From the NCBI GenBank assembly GCA_902727915.1, contig CACVAU010000027.1:1-37905 (forward strand): a stretch of DNA of 37,905 nt, in the 5' to 3' direction. The translations under genes and the position numbers were made by a program. The DNA is from an uncultured Sulfurovum sp. Lineage in GTDB: Bacteria; Campylobacterota; Campylobacteria; Campylobacterales; Sulfurovaceae. Numbering within the stretch: position 1 is the stretch's first letter; each line of letters begins with the position of its first letter. The notes beneath the pieces were generated by a model that was not told the DNA's origin, did no database searches, and was given only the letters and a program-made list of their open reading frames with translations. Below, one piece after another: positions 34,876-37,905 of this stretch.

Positions 34876-35562
34876 ATGAAAAAAATTCAATTATCAGTAC
34901 TTACTTTCGTGTTAGGTACAAATGTATTAATGGCTGGTGGAGAGCTACTTCCCATTACCCCTTATCATGTAGAAGATGTTAAAGCAGCACAAGTTATTCC
35001 TGTAACACCTGTTATTGAAGCTCCAGTAGCTGTTGTGGTAGCACCTGTTTTAGCAAATGCTGAGGTATCTCCTTTTTATGTTGGTATGGGGGTTGTTGCT
35101 GCAAGATATGATTCAAATTGTGTGACAAAGCCTATGGATAAAACGGGAGGAGTAGTGTTAAGAGCTGGTTACGATTTTAATGAATATATGGGGCTAGAAG
35201 CCAGAGGATTGATTAGTTCATATAAAGAAGATGGAGGAAAGATTAAGCATTTAGGTGGATTTTTAAAACCGATGTATCCTATTTCTGATACTGTCAATGC
35301 CTATGGTTTATTAGGTTATGCTAAATCAACAACACAAGGTTCACTTAGAAGAACTGATGTTTCTGGTCTAGCATTTGGTGCTGGTTTAGAGTATGACTTT
35401 TCTGAGGATAAGCAAAAAGAAGCTAAATATGATAGAGAATTTGATGGAAAAGCAGACCAAGAAAAAGGTTTTGGTGTATTTGCTGATTATGAAAGACTTT
35501 ACTATAAAGAGAATTCACCAGACTTAGATGCTGTAAGTGTTGGTATTACTTACGATTTTTAA
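34876..35562 (+). CDS. Outer-membrane beta-barrel protein (OmpA-like barrel)
   Basis: A 228-residue protein with a signal peptide (KKIQLSVLTFVLGTNVLMAGG), a proline- and alanine-rich linker (about 25-62), then alternating amphipathic strands such as PFYVGMGVVAA and YGLLGYAKST, ending in VGITYDF with the C-terminal aromatic typical of outer-membrane barrels. This is the eight-strand porin or surface-antigen type. A single DSNC-type cysteine is odd for such a protein. The promoter TATAAAAT lies about 20 bases upstream; AGGAT is the ribosome site. Confidence 0.85.
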   Translation: MKKIQLSVLTFVLGTNVLMAGGELLPITPYHVEDVKAAQVIPVTPVIEAPVAVVVAPVLANAEVSPFYVGMGVVAARYDSNCVTKPMDKTGGVVLRAGYDFNEYMGLEARGLISSYKEDGGKIKHLGGFLKPMYPISDTVNAYGLLGYAKSTTQGSLRRTDVSGLAFGAGLEYDFSEDKQKEAKYDREFDGKADQEKGFGVFADYERLYYKENSPDLDAVSVGITYDF

Positions 35563-35572
35563 TTTCGACTAC

Positions 35573-35612
35573 TTTGACTACACTTAGTTACTCTTCACTA
35601 AGGGTAGTCAAA
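35573..35612. terminator. Bidirectional hairpin terminator with a long stem
   Basis: TTTGACTAC (35573-35581) pairs with GTAGTCAAA (35604-35612), and inside it CTTAGT pairs with ACTAAG around an 8-base loop; only one A/G mismatch interrupts. It lies exactly between the two convergent stops. A GACTAC direct repeat begins just left of it. A U tract is lacking, so it may also protect 3' ends. Confidence 0.7.
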
Positions 35613-35613
35613 C

Positions 35614-36183
35614 TTATCTCATTGCATAATTCATAGTGGTTACACGTCTTCCCCATTTAAAATGCTTAGCATAATAGTTAGAACTTAAGTTTGAAATTGT
35701 TACCTTGTCTTGTGTTGAACTGGCATGAATAAAATCCCCTTTTCCTAAATAAATCCCAACATGCGAAATACGTGTAGACTTTTTTGAGTCAAAAAAAACT
35801 AAATCTCCCTTTTGAAGTTGCTTAGCTTGTATGTATTGTCCTTTTTGTGCCTGATCACGTGAAACTCTTGGTAGCTTTATACCTTGTTGTGCAAAAACAT
35901 ATTTTGTAAAACTTGAACAATCATATTGATATGGACCATTTGCTCCATACTTATAGTCTATACCCAGTAGTGATTTTGCAATTTTTTCAATGTTATTATT
36001 AATTAGGGGAGTGGTACTGCTTTTACTTAGAAAAGTATTGATTTTTTTATCTTTTAGGTATGGGTGATAACTATAAGTACTATTATATGTACCATCAGAA
36101 TTTTTAGGAGCACAGCCTGTTGAAAAAAGAATAATTGAGAAGAGTGTGATGGAAGTGAATAGCTTTTTGTTTAATTGGTTCAT
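35614..36183 (-). CDS. NlpC/P60-family lipoprotein (peptidoglycan endopeptidase)
   Basis: A 189-residue lipoprotein: basic start, hydrophobic core, and lipobox FSTGC with the modified cysteine at C24. The NlpC/P60 domain (about 62-185) has catalytic C89 in YDCSSF, H141 in ISHVGIYLG and H153 in FIHASS. It would cleave D-gamma-glutamyl-diaminopimelate bonds in stem peptides. A linker (about 25-60) precedes the domain. Full length. The gap to its right, where its promoter lies, is almost pure A/T. Confidence 0.92.
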   Translation of the reverse strand: MNQLNKKLFTSITLFSIILFSTGCAPKNSDGTYNSTYSYHPYLKDKKINTFLSKSSTTPLINNNIEKIAKSLLGIDYKYGANGPYQYDCSSFTKYVFAQQGIKLPRVSRDQAQKGQYIQAKQLQKGDLVFFDSKKSTRISHVGIYLGKGDFIHASSTQDKVTISNLSSNYYAKHFKWGRRVTTMNYAMR

Positions 36184-36255
36184 AATGTATTCCGTTATAT
36201 TTTATTTTATAAATTTTATAATTTAAAAAATTAAATTAAGTTTAAATTAAAATAT

Positions 36256-36272
36256 AATAGTTGAAAACTATT
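36256..36272. terminator. Hairpin between groEL and the NlpC lipoprotein gene
   Basis: AATAGTT and AACTATT are perfect seven-base arms around GAA. On the plus strand a T run follows. On the minus strand, the direction of groEL transcription, the next bases are ATATTTTAAT, a weaker U tract. It is the best candidate for the end of the groEL transcript. Confidence 0.5.
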
Positions 36273-36340
36273 TTTTGTATTGTAGGTATTTGTGAAGAGA
36301 AGAGAAAAAGGTTTAGAAAAAGAGGATGGAGAAGGGGAAT

Positions 36341-37905
36341 TTACATTCCCATTCCTCCCATACCACCCATGCCGTCCATTGGAGGCATAGGAGCAGCTGT
36401 TTCAGGTTCTGGAATGTCTGAAATAGTCGCTTCTGTTGTTAACAGTAAAGATGAAACTGATGTTGCATTGAGTAGCGCAACACGTGATACTTTAAGTGGG
36501 TCAATAATACCAACTTCAAGCATGTCTACGTACTCACCATTTGCAGCGTTGAATCCAATGTTTTCGTCCGTTGCGTTCATCACTTTGTCCACAACCACAC
36601 CAGCATCGTAACCAGCATTAGAAGCAATTTGCTTCATAGGGGCTTGAATGGCACGTAAGATAATCTCAGCACCAATTTGTTGGTCACCTTCAAGCTCTAC
36701 GTTTACTTTTGCACCAGCTTTAATAAGCGCAGCACCACCACCAATAACAATACCCTCATCTACAGCAGCTTTTGTTGCAGAAAGCGCATCGTCTACACGG
36801 TCTTTTTTCTCTTTCATTTCAGTTTCTGTTGCAGCACCTACTTTAATAACAGCAACACCACCAGAAAGTTTAGCCAAACGCTCTTCTAGTTTTTCTTTGT
36901 CGTATTCACTCGTTGTGTTTGTAGCTTGTACACGAATTTCAGCCACTCTTGAAGCCACAGCTTCCCCCGAACCTTTACCACCAACAACTACGGTATTGTC
37001 TTTGTCAATGACTACTTTAGAACATTGACCAAGTTCAGCTACGGTAGCCTTTTCAAGTGTAAGTCCTAATTCGTCGGTAATCAGTGTTGCACCTGTTAAA
37101 ATAGCAATGTCATTCAGCATTGCTTTTTTACGGTCACCAAAACCAGGCGCTTTAACAGCAGTGATGTTCAGAACACCTTTTAGCTTGTTAAGTACCAAAG
37201 TAGAAAGTGCTTCACCTTCTACATCATCAGCAATAATCAGTAGTGGTCTTCCTGTTTGTTGAATCTGCTCTAAAACGGGTACTAAGTCTTTCAGTGATGT
37301 AATTTTCGCATCCGTTAAAAGAATTAGTGGTTCGTCAATTTCACAAGTCATTTTGTCTGTGTTCGTTACAAAGTAAGGAGAAAGGTAACCACGGTCAAAT
37401 TGCATACCTTCAACCACTTCTAATTCGTCTTCAATACCTTTGGCTTCTTCAACCGTAATAACACCATCTTTACCAACACGATCCATTGCTTCAGCAATAA
37501 GGTCACCAATGGTCTCATCAGAGTTTGCCGAAATGGTTGCAACTTGTGCAATCTTCTCTTTGTCTTGAACTTCTAAGCTCATTGCTTTAAGTTCAGCAAT
37601 AATCTCTTTTGTCGCTTTGTCCATTCCACGTTTCACTTCAATTGGGTTTGCACCAGCTGTGATGTTTCTAAGACCCTCTTTAAAGATAGAGTGTGCAAGT
37701 ACAGTTGCTGTAGTTGTTCCGTCTCCAGCTTCGTCAGCTGTGTTAGCTGCTACTTCTTTAACCAGTTGAGCACCCATGTTTTCAAGTGTGTCTGAAAGTT
37801 CAATCTCACGTGCTACTGAAACACCATCTTTAGTGATGTGTGGTGCACCGTAAGATTTTTGAATGAGTACATTACGACCACGTGGTCCCATGGTTACTTT
37901 TACTG
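36341..37905 (-). CDS. groEL: 60 kDa chaperonin GroEL, 5' end outside the window
   Basis: GroEL forms the double-ring ATP-driven folding chamber with GroES. About 521 residues are visible, entering at the conserved [16 protein letters not shown] (about residue 26 of typical GroEL) and running through [51 protein letters not shown] and [12 protein letters not shown] to the flexible GGM-type tail ([11 protein letters not shown]). It is intact to the stop. The frame continues to the right edge, so the true start and any groES lie beyond the window. Confidence 0.97.
   Translation of the reverse strand, partial: VKVTMGPRGRNVLIQKSYGAPHITKDGVSVAREIELSDTLENMGAQLVKEVAANTADEAGDGTTTATVLAHSIFKEGLRNITAGANPIEVKRGMDKATKEIIAELKAMSLEVQDKEKIAQVATISANSDETIGDLIAEAMDRVGKDGVITVEEAKGIEDELEVVEGMQFDRGYLSPYFVTNTDKMTCEIDEPLILLTDAKITSLKDLVPVLEQIQQTGRPLLIIADDVEGEALSTLVLNKLKGVLNITAVKAPGFGDRKKAMLNDIAILTGATLITDELGLTLEKATVAELGQCSKVVIDKDNTVVVGGKGSGEAVASRVAEIRVQATNTTSEYDKEKLEERLAKLSGGVAVIKVGAATETEMKEKKDRVDDALSATKAAVDEGIVIGGGAALIKAGAKVNVELEGDQQIGAEIILRAIQAPMKQIASNAGYDAGVVVDKVMNATDENIGFNAANGEYVDMLEVGIIDPLKVSRVALLNATSVSSLLLTTEATISDIPEPETAAPMPPMDGMGGMGGMGM

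Noticed and set aside
35573..35612. Long inverted repeat as a CRISPR repeat or mobile-element end
   Set aside because: It is a single copy placed exactly between convergent stops, which fits a bidirectional terminator.
36261..37028. Serine/threonine-rich ORFs on the plus strand opposite groEL
   Set aside because: They mirror the codon pattern of groEL on the other strand; the groEL frame is unmistakable.

Overview
The window is AT-rich and gene-dense. Its core genes point to the Campylobacterota (epsilonproteobacteria): nadC, then a DHH phosphoesterase, then an M23 peptidase; xseA with short downstream genes; cysS, murJ, acpS and a solo mlaE permease; and frequent TAWAAT-type -10 boxes without clear -35 boxes. 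A free-living Sulfurovum- or Sulfurimonas-like lineage is my best guess. This rests on protein character only, and genus is uncertain. No tRNA, rRNA, CRISPR array or prophage module was seen.

Layout. Positions 1-5.3 kb hold a possible transposase tail and terminator, a DUF255 thioredoxin-fold protein, a small membrane protein, a TauE/SafE permease, pyruvate kinase and SmpB. Positions 5.4-16.7 kb form a long rightward series. It contains nadC, a DHH-family protein, an M23 peptidase, an RnfD/NqrB-like membrane protein, a copper-amine-oxidase-like protein without the usual copper ligands, a DOMON-like protein, a Pif1/RecD-like helicase, a BatD-like protein, xseA, a rhodanese and a small HTH/coiled-coil protein. 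Positions 16.7-20.2 kb carry an MsbA-type ABC exporter, cysS and a DUF465 protein.

Positions 20.3-26.5 kb are an accessory block wedged between the 3' ends of two ordinary genes. It encodes a RADAR antiphage system: rdrA (P-loop ATPase) and rdrB (large adenosine-deaminase-fold protein). A divergent four-helix membrane protein beside it may be its accessory. Positions 26.4-29.4 kb return to core-type genes: a YaiI/DUF188 protein, two coiled-coil proteins and murJ.

Positions 29.4-33.5 kb are a second accessory block. It has a structured, AT-rich 464-base gap, a CHAT protease-STAND NTPase-TPR protein, a three-helix membrane protein, a zinc-ribbon protein and a YgjP-like metalloprotease. A ~46-base repeat lies in both gaps flanking the membrane-protein gene, and a partial inverted copy precedes the zinc-ribbon gene. 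Positions 33.5-37.9 kb carry acpS, mlaE, an outer-membrane beta-barrel protein, an NlpC/P60 lipoprotein and groEL, whose 5' end lies beyond the window.

The main point of interest is two immune-type modules about 3.4 kb apart: RADAR, which is known, and a CHAT-STAND plus small membrane protein pair, which looks like a less described protease-triggered system. The CuAO-like/RnfD-like pair is a separate curiosity.
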